Shown here one piece after another: positions 8,494 to 16,551 of a DNA stretch of 64,000 nt. Position 1 is the first letter of the stretch. Each line of letters starts with the position of its first letter. The notes below the pieces were generated by a model, which saw nothing but the letters and a program-made list of their open reading frames with translations, did not search any database and was not told where the DNA came from. The translations under genes and the position numbers were made by a program. This DNA comes from Weissella uvarum (GTDB lineage Bacteria; Bacillota; Bacilli; Lactobacillales; Lactobacillaceae): contig NZ_JAFBEO010000005.1 in the NCBI RefSeq assembly GCF_016908785.1, forward strand, positions 1 through 64,000, read 5' to 3'.

Positions 8494-9219
8494 TTACAGT
8501 GCAAGGCCACCATCGACCGTAATCGTCTCACCTGTAATATAGTTATTTTCTACTAAGAATTGTGCTGTTTGCGCAATCTCATCCACATCACCTAAGCGAT
8601 TCAATGGAATAGCAGCTAAAATTGATTCTTGAACTTTTTCACTCAATGAAAGCGTCATATCAGAAGCAATCATCCCTGGCGCAATCGCATTCACACGCAC
8701 ACCACGCTTAGCCCCTTCTTTAGCGAGAGTCTTGGTCAAACCAATCAAGCCCGCCTTAGAAGCAGAATAGTTAGCTTGCCCCACATTACCGTGCAAACCA
8801 ACGACTGATGACATATTAATAATCACACCCGTCCGCTTCTTAAGCATATGCTTAAAGATTGGCTGGGTTACATTAAATGTTCCCGTTAGATTTGTATTAA
8901 CAACCTTAGCAAAATCATCTGCTGACATCCGAATTGACAATGTATCTTTGACAATTCCGGCATTATTAACCAAAACATCAATTTGACCAACTTCTTCAAT
9001 TAAATCAGCAATGTTTGCTTGAATTGTTTCTGCATCAGCAATGTCACCTAACAATACTTTCGTATCCGCTGGGAATTGATCCATGACGTCTTGACTTGGT
9101 TCTGAACGGCCATGCAAAATCACCTTAGCCCCTTGAGCACTAAAGCGCTTAGCAATTGCCAAACCAATACCACGAGTTGAACCAGTTACTAAAACAATCT
9201 TATCTGTTAAATCCATCAT
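8494..9219 (-). CDS. fabG: 3-oxoacyl-ACP reductase
   Basis: NADPH-dependent reduction of 3-oxoacyl-ACP. The 241-aa SDR protein has the cofactor loop VTGSTRGIG (about 11-19), NNAG (85-88) and the catalytic Ser138, Tyr151 and Lys155, the same numbering as E. coli FabG. The start codon overlaps the fabD stop in a TAATG, with GAGGAG just upstream; a second ATG directly follows, so the protein could begin one residue later. Confidence 0.95.
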   Translation of the reverse strand: MMDLTDKIVLVTGSTRGIGLAIAKRFSAQGAKVILHGRSEPSQDVMDQFPADTKVLLGDIADAETIQANIADLIEEVGQIDVLVNNAGIVKDTLSIRMSADDFAKVVNTNLTGTFNVTQPIFKHMLKKRTGVIINMSSVVGLHGNVGQANYSASKAGLIGLTKTLAKEGAKRGVRVNAIAPGMIASDMTLSLSEKVQESILAAIPLNRLGDVDEIAQTAQFLVENNYITGETITVDGGLAL

Positions 9220-10154
9220 TACTCCTCATTATTCGATAGTTCTGCGTTCACTTTTTCCAATGATTCAAGATCACTGACTGCGTAACGCTTTACCTCACCA
9301 GGAACGATCGCCTTTGCAAATTTTGTTAGGGTCTTATCAGGCCCTAATTCGATGGTTGCATCTAAGCCCGCTTCATTCATCGAGGCGAGAGCACCTGCAA
9401 AATGGGTTGGCTTAACAATCTGTTCATTCAAGGTCGCCAAAACGTCCTCAAATGCGGCACTCGTCGTATTTGAATAAACAGGCACCTTGAGTGGCTGAAC
9501 ACTTTCTTGGGCCAAACGCGCTTGTAACTTTTCAGCAGCATTTTGCATGAATGGTGTGTGGAAAGCCCCACTAACCGCCAAAGGCACCACCCGGATACCT
9601 TGGTCTTGTAATTGTTGGGCAAACTCATCAACATCAGTTCCCAAACCAGCGATCACCAATTGTTTAGGCGTATTGAAATTAGCGGGGTACAAAGTTGCAC
9701 CCGCTAACTTCGCCGCCTCAATTTGTTCCAAAATCTTAGCTTGATCATCATCTAAGATAACAATCATTTTACTTTCAACTTCGTCACTAGCTTCTTGCAT
9801 AAAGCGTCCCCGATCTTTCAAGATGTTAAAACCTTGATCAAACGTAAGCGCTCCGGCAATTGTTAAAGCCGTATACTCACCTAAACTTAGGCCGACTGCC
9901 CCAACAACTTGTGCCTTAACTGCATCATCTAAAGCCGCATAAATTCCCATCGACATGGTGTAAATGGCTACCTGCGCATATTGGGTTTGAGCTAATTTAG
10001 CATCATCTTCTAAAATCTCTTTTTGAAAATCACAACCCATTAACTCACTGGCACGATCAACCGTTGCACGATAATTAGCATTATTATCATACAAATCACG
10101 TCCCATTCCCGCTTTTTGCGCACCTTGCCCACTCAATAGTAAGCCGATTCGCAT
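9219..10154 (-). CDS. fabD: Malonyl-CoA:ACP transacylase
   Basis: Loads malonyl onto ACP. The 311-aa protein starts with MRIGLLLSGQGAQ and has the active-site Ser90 (GLSLGEYTAL) and His199 (SGAFHTPFM). The ATG at 10154 is preferred over an upstream TTG because GGAGG lies 8 nt before it; it overlaps the fabK stop in TAATG. It likewise overlaps fabG by one base, so fabK, fabD and fabG are tightly coupled. Confidence 0.94.
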   Translation of the reverse strand: MRIGLLLSGQGAQKAGMGRDLYDNNANYRATVDRASELMGCDFQKEILEDDAKLAQTQYAQVAIYTMSMGIYAALDDAVKAQVVGAVGLSLGEYTALTIAGALTFDQGFNILKDRGRFMQEASDEVESKMIVILDDDQAKILEQIEAAKLAGATLYPANFNTPKQLVIAGLGTDVDEFAQQLQDQGIRVVPLAVSGAFHTPFMQNAAEKLQARLAQESVQPLKVPVYSNTTSAAFEDVLATLNEQIVKPTHFAGALASMNEAGLDATIELGPDKTLTKFAKAIVPGEVKRYAVSDLESLEKVNAELSNNEE

Positions 10155-11119
10155 TACTTGGTCCTCCAAGTTTTATTCAATAGTTCAGATGCTTGAGACC
10201 ATGTGTTTTCCAAAATTTCTGAAACAGGCTCAATATCATTCACCATCCCAGCAATTTGGCCGGCCATGAAGGCACCATTTTCCTTATCACCATCAACAAC
10301 AGCACGACGAAGTGAGCCATTTTCTAGCTTTTCAACGGCTGCAGCATCTGGCTTTGGCTTAGTAACTTCCACGCGTTCATTCTTGATGTACTTTTTAGCC
10401 ATCTTAGTCTTCAAAACACGGGCACGATTTCCCATCAATTCACCTGTGACAACTGTATCGATATCCCGTGCTTTAAGCACAGCATCTTTAAAGTTTTGGT
10501 GAATTTCTGATTCTTCAGATGCTAGGAAACGTGTTCCCATTTGGATACCACTGGCACCAAGCATCACTGCCGCGGCCGCACCACGGCCATCTGCAATTCC
10601 TCCAGCCGCAATAACTGGAATATTAACAGCATCAACAACTTGTGGTACCAAAGTCATCGTTGCCAAAGAACCAATGTGGCCCCCTGACTCTGATCCTTCA
10701 GCAATCACAGCGTCAACACCCTTCTTCTCCATCATTTGGGCCAATCCCACTGATGGTACTACTGGCATAACGGTAATACCATGCTCATGAAGTTCATCCA
10801 AATATGGCGAGGGATCACCAGCCCCGGTTGCAACCACTTTGACACCTTCTTCAATGATGACATCGAAGACTTCACGAATGTGTCGTGACATTAACATAAC
10901 ATTCACCCCAAAAGGGCGATCTGTTACTTCACGTGCCCGCTTAATTTCTGCGCGCACTTGATCAGCATGCCAATAACCGGTTCCAATAATTCCAAGACCA
11001 CCTGCTTCTGAAACGGAACCAGCCAAATGACCCGTTCCAGCCCAAGCCATACCACCTTGAATGATTGGATAGGTCATCCCTAATTTTTCAAAAATAGGGT
11101 TATTTAACTGTACGTTCAT
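10154..11119 (-). CDS. fabK: Enoyl-ACP reductase II (FMN-dependent)
   Basis: FabK reduces trans-2-enoyl-ACP and is the FMN-dependent alternative to FabI. The 321-aa TIM-barrel protein shows the nitronate-monooxygenase-like fold: PIIQGGMAWAG at the N-terminus, GAGDPSPY, EGSESGGHIG, IPVIAAGGIADGRG and GTRFLASEES. No FabI gene is in the window. FabK organisms are typically insensitive to triclosan (family knowledge). Confidence 0.94.
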   Translation of the reverse strand: MNVQLNNPIFEKLGMTYPIIQGGMAWAGTGHLAGSVSEAGGLGIIGTGYWHADQVRAEIKRAREVTDRPFGVNVMLMSRHIREVFDVIIEEGVKVVATGAGDPSPYLDELHEHGITVMPVVPSVGLAQMMEKKGVDAVIAEGSESGGHIGSLATMTLVPQVVDAVNIPVIAAGGIADGRGAAAAVMLGASGIQMGTRFLASEESEIHQNFKDAVLKARDIDTVVTGELMGNRARVLKTKMAKKYIKNERVEVTKPKPDAAAVEKLENGSLRRAVVDGDKENGAFMAGQIAGMVNDIEPVSEILENTWSQASELLNKTWRTK

Positions 11120-11142
11120 GTGACCTCCTCACTAATACTAGA

Positions 11143-11388
11143 TTAATTCTTTGCAGCTAGTTGTTCGCTAATCTTGTTAACAAGGTCTTGAACAGTCTTA
11201 ATGTCTTCTGCAACTTCTAGTTCAATTCCAAATTCGTCTTCAACTCGGTTCAAAACTTCAAACAAGTCCAATGAATCAGCATCGATATCATCTTCAAAGT
11301 TTGTTGCTGGCTTTACATCATCGCTTTCAAGATCAAATTGATCCATCAAAATTGCTTGTACCTTGTTAAAAATCTCTTCGTTAGTCAT
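11143..11388 (-). CDS. acpP: Acyl carrier protein
   Basis: Carries growing acyl chains on phosphopantetheine attached to Ser39 in the DADSLDLFE motif. The 81-aa acidic four-helix protein is of normal length. It follows fabH at a larger distance (about 87 nt) than other genes of the operon; that gap holds a TATAAT-like -10 box and a perfect small hairpin, so ACP may be expressed separately as well. A second ACP lies at 34263-34508. Confidence 0.95.
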   Translation of the reverse strand: MTNEEIFNKVQAILMDQFDLESDDVKPATNFEDDIDADSLDLFEVLNRVEDEFGIELEVAEDIKTVQDLVNKISEQLAAKN

Positions 11389-11412
11389 GTTTCTATTCTC
11401 CTTTATATCTGT

Positions 11413-11430
11413 GATTAGCTTTGGCTAATC
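11413..11430 (-). promoter_or_regulatory. Small hairpin in the acpP leader
   Basis: GATTAGC and GCTAATC form a perfect 7-bp stem with a 4-nt loop about 10 nt upstream of the acpP ribosome binding site (AAAGGAG). It has no T tract, so it is not a terminator. Its role, such as mRNA stability or processing, is unknown. Confidence 0.5.
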
Positions 11431-11466
11431 TTCCTGTAATTTATTATGCATTAAATACACAATACT

Positions 11467-11472
11467 ATTATA
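11467..11472 (-). promoter_or_regulatory. Possible internal promoter before acpP (-10 only)
   Basis: TATAAT occurs on the minus strand just after the fabH stop, about 80 nt before the acpP start. I do not see a matching -35 box, so this is weak evidence for an internal promoter. Confidence 0.35.
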
Positions 11473-11474
11473 AC

Positions 11475-12446
11475 CTATATTTGAATTAAAGTGGCACCAG
11501 TCGAAAGACCAGCACCAAACCCAGCCAACATAATTTTTTGGCCGGCATGTAACTGACCCTGTTCAACCAGTTCAGCTAATAAAATTGGAATGCTAGCAGC
11601 ACTGGTATTTCCATAGCTAGCTACATCCATCGGGAATTTTGTAATGGGTTGATCAAGATGGTTTGCAATACTTTTTACAATCCGCGCATTGGCTTGGTGT
11701 AACACAAAGTAATCAACATCATCTAAGCTAACACCTGCAGCGTCAATTGCTTCATTAATAACTTGTGGTACGCGCCGAGTCGCAAATTGATAAACCGCCC
11801 GTCCATCCATTTTAAATGGTAAATCAGTTTGTTCGCCAGCTGGATTCCAACGTGTTTGCGCACTAATTTGACCAGCGGTCAGCGCACTCCCCTGTTCACC
11901 ATAAGAATGGAGAGATTCGCTCAATAAACCAATTTGTTCATCCGACTCAGACATGAGGACGCCACCTGCGCCATCACCAAATAGAACCGCCGTTGAGCGC
12001 TCCTCCCAGTCAACCAAACGACTAAGCGTTTCAGCACCAATCACGATGCCATGCTGGTAATGACTACTTAATAACTTGCTGGCCAAACTGAGGGCACTGA
12101 CAAATCCAGTGCAGGCAACATTAATATCAAAGGCAAAGGCATGGTCCGCTTGAATCCGACTTTGCACTTGTGCCGCAACAGTTGGCGCCAAATTATCTGG
12201 TGACATCGTCGCCACAATAATGAAGTCAATTTTCGCGGGTTCAATTGCTGCTTTTTGTAGCAATTGTTCAGCTACAGCAGTTGCTAAATCAGTTGTACTT
12301 TGCTCCGTGGTGATATGGCGTTGCCGTATACCGGTCCGACTACTAATCCATTCATCAGAGGTATCCATGATTTCTGCCAAATCATCATTCGTTACAACTT
12401 TATCAGGAACAGCCGCAGCAGTTGCCATAATTGAAAATTTTTCCAT
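11475..12446 (-). CDS. fabH: Beta-ketoacyl-ACP synthase III
   Basis: FabH starts fatty acid synthesis by condensing acetyl-CoA with malonyl-ACP. The 323-aa protein has the Cys-His-Asn triad Cys112 (NVACTGFV), His250 (VLHQANARI) and Asn280 (SYGNTSAAS). The start MEKFSIMATA is chosen because it places the active Cys at 112 as in the family; a GTG two codons upstream is also possible. No strong ribosome binding site is visible, so translation may be coupled to fabT, whose stop lies just upstream. Confidence 0.93.
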   Translation of the reverse strand: MEKFSIMATAAAVPDKVVTNDDLAEIMDTSDEWISSRTGIRQRHITTEQSTTDLATAVAEQLLQKAAIEPAKIDFIIVATMSPDNLAPTVAAQVQSRIQADHAFAFDINVACTGFVSALSLASKLLSSHYQHGIVIGAETLSRLVDWEERSTAVLFGDGAGGVLMSESDEQIGLLSESLHSYGEQGSALTAGQISAQTRWNPAGEQTDLPFKMDGRAVYQFATRRVPQVINEAIDAAGVSLDDVDYFVLHQANARIVKSIANHLDQPITKFPMDVASYGNTSAASIPILLAELVEQGQLHAGQKIMLAGFGAGLSTGATLIQI

Positions 12447-12454
12447 AATCACTT

Positions 12455-12916
12455 TTATTTAATAGAATGATTTAGATTATTCAAATATTCTTGGAGGTGC
12501 AACACCGCATCTTCAACAACTTGCATATCTGATGCATTTAAAGAATCAACCAAATAATGCGTTAAATGACGATGGAAGGCTTGGTGAGCGCGATACACCA
12601 CGCGGCCACGATGGGTCAAACCCAAGCGAACCATCCGCCGATCCGATTCAGAACGACGGCGCTCCACATAGCCTTTCTTGACCAACTTATCAATAGCTGT
12701 CGTCATTGAACTTGGAGTTAAATGCACAATTTTAGCAACTTCTGAAGCAGTTGACTCCTGATACATCGAAATTGCCGCAATGATATGCATCTCCTTTAAA
12801 GAAATGTCTTTAAAGATTGATTCGTGTAAAGATGCTTCTTCAATCCACCCAACATTATTGAACACATCAACAAGGGCATCATTTATTTCTTCAAAAGCAT
12901 CATCACTAGCAACCAT
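12455..12916 (-). CDS. fabT: MarR-family fatty acid biosynthesis repressor FabT
   Basis: FabT represses fab genes, with long-chain acyl-ACP as corepressor in related cocci. The 153-aa protein is a winged-helix MarR protein: STASEVAKIVHLTPSSMTTAIDKLVKKGYVERRRSESDRR, with dimerisation helices at both ends. Its place directly between fabZ1 and fabH is the standard place of fabT in Lactobacillales. GGAG lies 8 nt before the ATG. Three TTYGA-N3-TCRAA inverted repeats upstream of fabZ1 are candidate binding sites, so it probably represses its own operon. Confidence 0.9.
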   Translation of the reverse strand: MVASDDAFEEINDALVDVFNNVGWIEEASLHESIFKDISLKEMHIIAAISMYQESTASEVAKIVHLTPSSMTTAIDKLVKKGYVERRRSESDRRMVRLGLTHRGRVVYRAHQAFHRHLTHYLVDSLNASDMQVVEDAVLHLQEYLNNLNHSIK

Positions 12917-12933
12917 TTCTATTTCTCCATCTT

Positions 12934-13380
12934 TTATTTTGTTTGTTCAACATCTGAAACAACAAACATCAATTCTGCACTTGTTGCAAGTTGATCATCA
13001 ACGTAAGTTGCTACCTTAACAGTACCCATCCGCTCACGCATTTTATCAAATTGCACATGGACCTTCATCACATCACCAGGCTTAATCATGCGCTTAAACT
13101 TAGCTTTGTCGACCCCAGTCATATAAGCTGTCTTATTTTTGAATTGTGGTGATGATAGAATCAAAATTGAAGCCGCTTGGGCCATCGTTTCAATAATAAA
13201 CACACCAGGCATCACTGGGTTATGTGGAAAATGGCCTTGGAAATAAGGCTCATTAATCGTCACATTCTTTGTCGCAATTAGTGACTCATCAGGGACAATC
13301 TCATCAACATAATCAATATATAAAATCGGATAACGATTTGGAATGATATCCATGACTTCAGTCGTATTCAATGCAACCAT
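12934..13380 (-). CDS. FabZ-family dehydratase heading the operon (possible FabN-like isomerase)
   Basis: A 148-aa hot-dog-fold protein with catalytic His50 (QGHFPHNPVMPGV) and Glu64 (IIETMAQAAS). It is clearly distinct from the second FabZ at 6330-6758 and is the first gene of the fab operon. In enterococci one of two FabZ-type proteins (FabN) also isomerises trans-2 to cis-3 decenoyl-ACP and so makes unsaturated fatty acids. No fabM is in this operon, so a FabN-like function is plausible, but the sequence alone does not decide it. Confidence 0.85.
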   Translation of the reverse strand: MVALNTTEVMDIIPNRYPILYIDYVDEIVPDESLIATKNVTINEPYFQGHFPHNPVMPGVFIIETMAQAASILILSSPQFKNKTAYMTGVDKAKFKRMIKPGDVMKVHVQFDKMRERMGTVKVATYVDDQLATSAELMFVVSDVEQTK

Positions 13381-13401
13381 TATCTAACTCCTTCTATTTT
13401 A

Positions 13402-13416
13402 TTTCGAACCTCGAAA
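13402..13416. promoter_or_regulatory. FabT-like inverted repeat 1
   Basis: TTTCGAACCTCGAAA is a perfect 6-3-6 palindrome in the leader of fabZ1, downstream of the -10 box. It has the same TTCGA-N3-TCGAA layout as the site at 13417-13433. Confidence 0.55.
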
Positions 13417-13433
13417 CATTCGATAATCAAATG
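13417..13433. promoter_or_regulatory. FabT-like inverted repeat 2
   Basis: CATTCGATAATCAAATG is a 17-bp palindrome with one mismatched pair. The TTYGA-N3-TCAAA core resembles the FabT operator described in streptococci. It overlaps the -10 box at 13431-13436, a good position for repression. Confidence 0.65.
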
Positions 13434-13459
13434 TTATAAATTTTTAGTCCGATTGTCAA
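13431..13459 (-). promoter_or_regulatory. Promoter of the fab/acc operon
   Basis: On the minus strand a perfect -35 box TTGACA (13454-13459) and a -10 box TAACAT (13431-13436) are separated by exactly 17 bp. A third imperfect FabT-like repeat, TCCGA-TTG-TCAAA (13448-13460), overlaps the -35 box. Confidence 0.75.
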
Positions 13460-13494
13460 ACAAAAAATTTAAATCACACATTTTTAGTAAGCAA

Positions 13495-13529
13495 AAAAGC
13501 CCGCCACCATAACGATGAACGAGCTTTTA
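13495..13529 (-). terminator. Terminator of the ytxG-ytxH-like pair
   Basis: On the minus strand AGCTCG pairs with CGGGCT, with wobble pairs extending the stem around TTAT, and a run of six T follows. It separates the pair from the fab operon promoter. Confidence 0.7.
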
Positions 13530-13541
13530 TTAATTTTAAAA

Positions 13542-14126
13542 TTATTTCTTTAAATCAGCTAACCCAGCCTTATCTGCCGCAGCTAATCCCTGTTGCTTAG
13601 CGCTAGATAGAGCTTCCTTACCAGATTCAGCTAAACCAGCTTCATCAGGTAATTGATCTACTTTAGCCTTAACCTTGTCGCCAGTTGCTTCAGCAACATC
13701 AGCAGCTGCATTAGCAGTATTTTGTGCTGCTGCCTTTGCTTCTGCTTCAATTTCATCCAAATTGTCGAGGTTCACAACAATGGTATCTTCAGCGTCCTCT
13801 TTTTTGGCTTGTGCGTTTTGGCGCGCTGATTCAGCTGAATCTTGCGCCTTGTCCCACATTTCACTTGAACGAGCTTGCACTTTTTGTGCTGCAGAACTTG
13901 CTTTATCTTTCAACATTGCCGCTTGGTCTTCTAGACCAGCCTTAGCAATTAAATCATTGACTGCGTATTGTGCATCTACAGCGCGTAACTTAATCTCATC
14001 ACCAAGCTTACCAACTTCGTTTTGAATTTCAGCTTGTTGCTTTTGATCCAAACGCTTATAGACCACATAACCAGTTGCCGCAATCGCACCACCAGCTAAT
14101 AAACTCTTAAATACATTATGACTCAT
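13542..14126 (-). CDS. YtxH-like envelope-associated protein
   Basis: A 194-aa protein that starts with one short hydrophobic segment (about residues 6-24: VFKSLLAGGAIAATGYVVY), then a long Ala/Lys/Glu/Gln-rich helical region likely to form a coiled coil. This is the YtxH (general stress, DUF) pattern; the exact function is unknown. It starts 2 nt after the stop of the DUF948 protein, with GAGG overlapping that gene's end. The ytxG-ytxH pair is normally found next to ccpA in Firmicutes; here the fab operon lies between them. Confidence 0.75.
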   Translation of the reverse strand: MSHNVFKSLLAGGAIAATGYVVYKRLDQKQQAEIQNEVGKLGDEIKLRAVDAQYAVNDLIAKAGLEDQAAMLKDKASSAAQKVQARSSEMWDKAQDSAESARQNAQAKKEDAEDTIVVNLDNLDEIEAEAKAAAQNTANAAADVAEATGDKVKAKVDQLPDEAGLAESGKEALSSAKQQGLAAADKAGLADLKK

Positions 14127-14128
14127 AA

Positions 14129-14563
14129 TTATACCTCAGTATTATTTGTTGTTTGGCTTTGCGCCGTTGTTGTTGTGCTTGCAGCCTTTTTGTCTTTACG
14201 GTTTTTTCTGAAATTGTTTACCGTTGAAAAAGCTTTAGCGCCTGCTTTAGCACCCTTGGCACCACCCTTTGCATTTGCTTTTTGCGTCAAATTCTTAGTA
14301 GCTGCATTCAAGTCAGAAACAGAAACCCCCAAATCAGCAACAGCTTGCACCGCCGGGTCTAACTTTCCAACCTTATTATTCACATCATCAAGTAATGAAT
14401 TGGCATTTACCATTAATTCATCAGCTTCACGAGCGATAATATCCGCATCTACTAGGACATTCTTTAACGGACGTGTAATCCGAAAGACCAAAAAACTAAT
14501 TGATCCAAGCAATAATAAAATGGCAATGGCCACGATTAACCAAGCTAAACCACCTAATGTCAT
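14129..14563 (-). CDS. DUF948 (YtxG-like) membrane protein
   Basis: A 144-aa protein with one N-terminal transmembrane helix (WLIVAIAILLLLGSISFLVF), followed by a helical region (PLKNVLVDADIIAREADELMVNANSLL) and a basic, Thr/Gln-rich tail. The pattern is DUF948; function unknown. The ATG at 14563 is preferred over an upstream GTG because GGAGG lies 5 nt before it. It is the first gene of a two-gene unit with the YtxH-like protein and has a good promoter at 14598-14626. Confidence 0.8.
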   Translation of the reverse strand: MTLGGLAWLIVAIAILLLLGSISFLVFRITRPLKNVLVDADIIAREADELMVNANSLLDDVNNKVGKLDPAVQAVADLGVSVSDLNAATKNLTQKANAKGGAKGAKAGAKAFSTVNNFRKNRKDKKAASTTTTAQSQTTNNTEV

Positions 14564-14597
14564 ATGAACCTCCACATAAACTACTTAATATGTTTTC

Positions 14598-14626
14598 ATT
14601 GTACCTGTTTAACCGCTTACTTTCAA
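14598..14626 (-). promoter_or_regulatory. Promoter of the DUF948/YtxH pair
   Basis: On the minus strand TTGAAA (14621-14626) and TACAAT (14598-14603) are separated by exactly 17 bp, ending about 35 nt before the start codon. Confidence 0.8.
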
Positions 14627-14682
14627 TCAAAGGAACCATCTTTATGATAATTCAATATGAAATTCAAAGGTGAAACATATTT

Positions 14683-16497
14683 TTATTGATTTGCTAAATC
14701 AGTGACCAATTTTTCAAACTCGTTTAAACGCTTTTCAAACGTTGCAAATGTCTCCTTCAAGTAATCAGGTTGCGTCATATCAACACCAGCCGCCTGCATC
14801 ACTTCAATTGGATAATCAGATGAACCCGCTTTTAGATATTGCTTATAACGCGCAACCGCTGGTGCACCTTCTGTAATGATTTGATCAGCCAAAGCCGTTG
14901 CTGCCGCAAAGCCAGTACTATATTGGAAAACATAGAAATTGTAATAGAAATGTGGAATACGCTCCCATTCGTGCGCAATTTCGGGATCAAAAGTCAAAGC
15001 ATCACCATAATAGTGACGATTTAATTCACCATACTTAGTATTCAATACGTCGGCTGTTAAAGGTACCCCATTTGCATCTTGCTGGTGCATCCATTGTTCA
15101 AACTCAGCAAACTGAGTTTGTCTAAAGACAGTCCCTTTCACGCCATCAAGATATTGATTTAAAATATAAGCGCGCAAAGCAGGGTCTTCAACTTGCTTTA
15201 ATAGATAATCTGTTAATAAATTCTCATTCGTCGTTGAAGCAATTTCCGCTAAGAAAATTGGATAATCTCCATATTGATAAGGTTGATTTTGACGAGTCAA
15301 ATAACTATGCACGCTATGTCCCATTTCATGTACTAACGTGTATAAATTATTTAAGTTGTCTACCCAATTAAGTAGCATGAACGGATTCGTGTCATAAGCA
15401 CCCCCTGAGTACGCTCCTGAACGCTTACCTTGATTTTCGACCACATCAATCCAGCGTGAATCGAAAGCTTTGTTCACAATATCTAAGTAATCATTACCCA
15501 ATGGGGCTAATGCCTCTAAGGCTTCAGCCTTGGCTGATTCAAAATCGATTGCGTAATCAGGCTCACCCAAAATTGGCGTATACAGATCATATGAATGTAA
15601 TTCATCTAACCCCAAGAGTTGCTTCCGTAGTGCCACATATCGTTGCAAAAGTGGTAAAGCCCGATTCACTTCTGTTACCAACGTATCATACACTGACTCT
15701 GGAACATGATTTTGCGCTAACGCTGCTTGACGGGCACTATCATAATGGTGGGCTTTGGCCATATAATTATGCCCTTTAACGTGACTCGACAAAGTTGAAG
15801 CAAAAGTATTTTCTAAATCAATATATGCCTTATAAAAAGTCTGAAAAGTGTTCCTGCGAACCGTTGGATCAGTTGATTCTAACAAACGGGCGTAAACGCC
15901 ATTAGAGAGTTGCTCAGTTTCCCCCGCTTCATTTTTTACCGTTCCAAACTTAATATCTGCATTATCAAGAACACTAAAGGTTTTTTCTGAGGCACCAAAA
16001 ACATCCCCGGCTGCAGCCAAAAGGGCCTCTTGTTCTGCAGGTAAAACATGGCCTTTTTTAGTTAGAATTTCATCTAAGTAGTGATCATAGTCATGTAACT
16101 CAGGTGTCTGCTTTTTAAATTCGGCTAGTTGTTCATCTGATAAACTCAAGACAGCCGGATCAAAGAATGTAATCGCACTGGCAACTTGTGCTGCCAAGCT
16201 TTGGGCTTGATCGAACATCCCTTGATAGCGATTATTGGCAGTATCCTGATCATTTTTCATTGACGCATAGACATAAACTGTTTCCAAATCACGCATCAAG
16301 CCCAAGCCATATTGCAAGGCTTGTAACAAGCTATCCCCTGAATCTAGCACATGTTTTGCAAAATAATCGGCCATTTGCACGCGCTCAGAAACGTCGTCAA
16401 AAGCTTCCTGCCAAGCAGCATCGGTTGGATAAATTGTAGATAAATCCCATGTTTGCGAGGTTGGTACCTCATCTCGTTTTGGTAATTCCTTTGCCAT
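14683..16497 (-). CDS. pepF: Oligoendopeptidase F
   Basis: Cytoplasmic M3 metallopeptidase that cleaves short peptides. The 604-aa protein has the zinc motif His390-Glu391-Met-Gly-His394 in LVHEMGHSVHSYL and the typical EIASTTNE ligand region further on. The start MAKELPKRDE is chosen from the AGAGGTAACAG site just upstream; an in-frame start 30 nt earlier has none. The coiA gene precedes it by about 54 nt with no clear terminator, so the two may be co-transcribed. The mecA-coiA-pepF order is common in Lactobacillales. Confidence 0.93.
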   Translation of the reverse strand: MAKELPKRDEVPTSQTWDLSTIYPTDAAWQEAFDDVSERVQMADYFAKHVLDSGDSLLQALQYGLGLMRDLETVYVYASMKNDQDTANNRYQGMFDQAQSLAAQVASAITFFDPAVLSLSDEQLAEFKKQTPELHDYDHYLDEILTKKGHVLPAEQEALLAAAGDVFGASEKTFSVLDNADIKFGTVKNEAGETEQLSNGVYARLLESTDPTVRRNTFQTFYKAYIDLENTFASTLSSHVKGHNYMAKAHHYDSARQAALAQNHVPESVYDTLVTEVNRALPLLQRYVALRKQLLGLDELHSYDLYTPILGEPDYAIDFESAKAEALEALAPLGNDYLDIVNKAFDSRWIDVVENQGKRSGAYSGGAYDTNPFMLLNWVDNLNNLYTLVHEMGHSVHSYLTRQNQPYQYGDYPIFLAEIASTTNENLLTDYLLKQVEDPALRAYILNQYLDGVKGTVFRQTQFAEFEQWMHQQDANGVPLTADVLNTKYGELNRHYYGDALTFDPEIAHEWERIPHFYYNFYVFQYSTGFAAATALADQIITEGAPAVARYKQYLKAGSSDYPIEVMQAAGVDMTQPDYLKETFATFEKRLNEFEKLVTDLANQ

Positions 16498-16551
16498 AAC
16501 TGTTACCTCTTTTTCTATTAATGTCAACTGGCGAAGCTGAATGCTTTTACA

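Noticed and set aside
14118-14567. 149-aa plus-strand frame opposite the DUF948 gene
   Set aside because: It is a mirror of a convincing DUF948 gene with a good ribosome binding site, promoter and membrane helix; the antisense frame has no start signals or recognised family.
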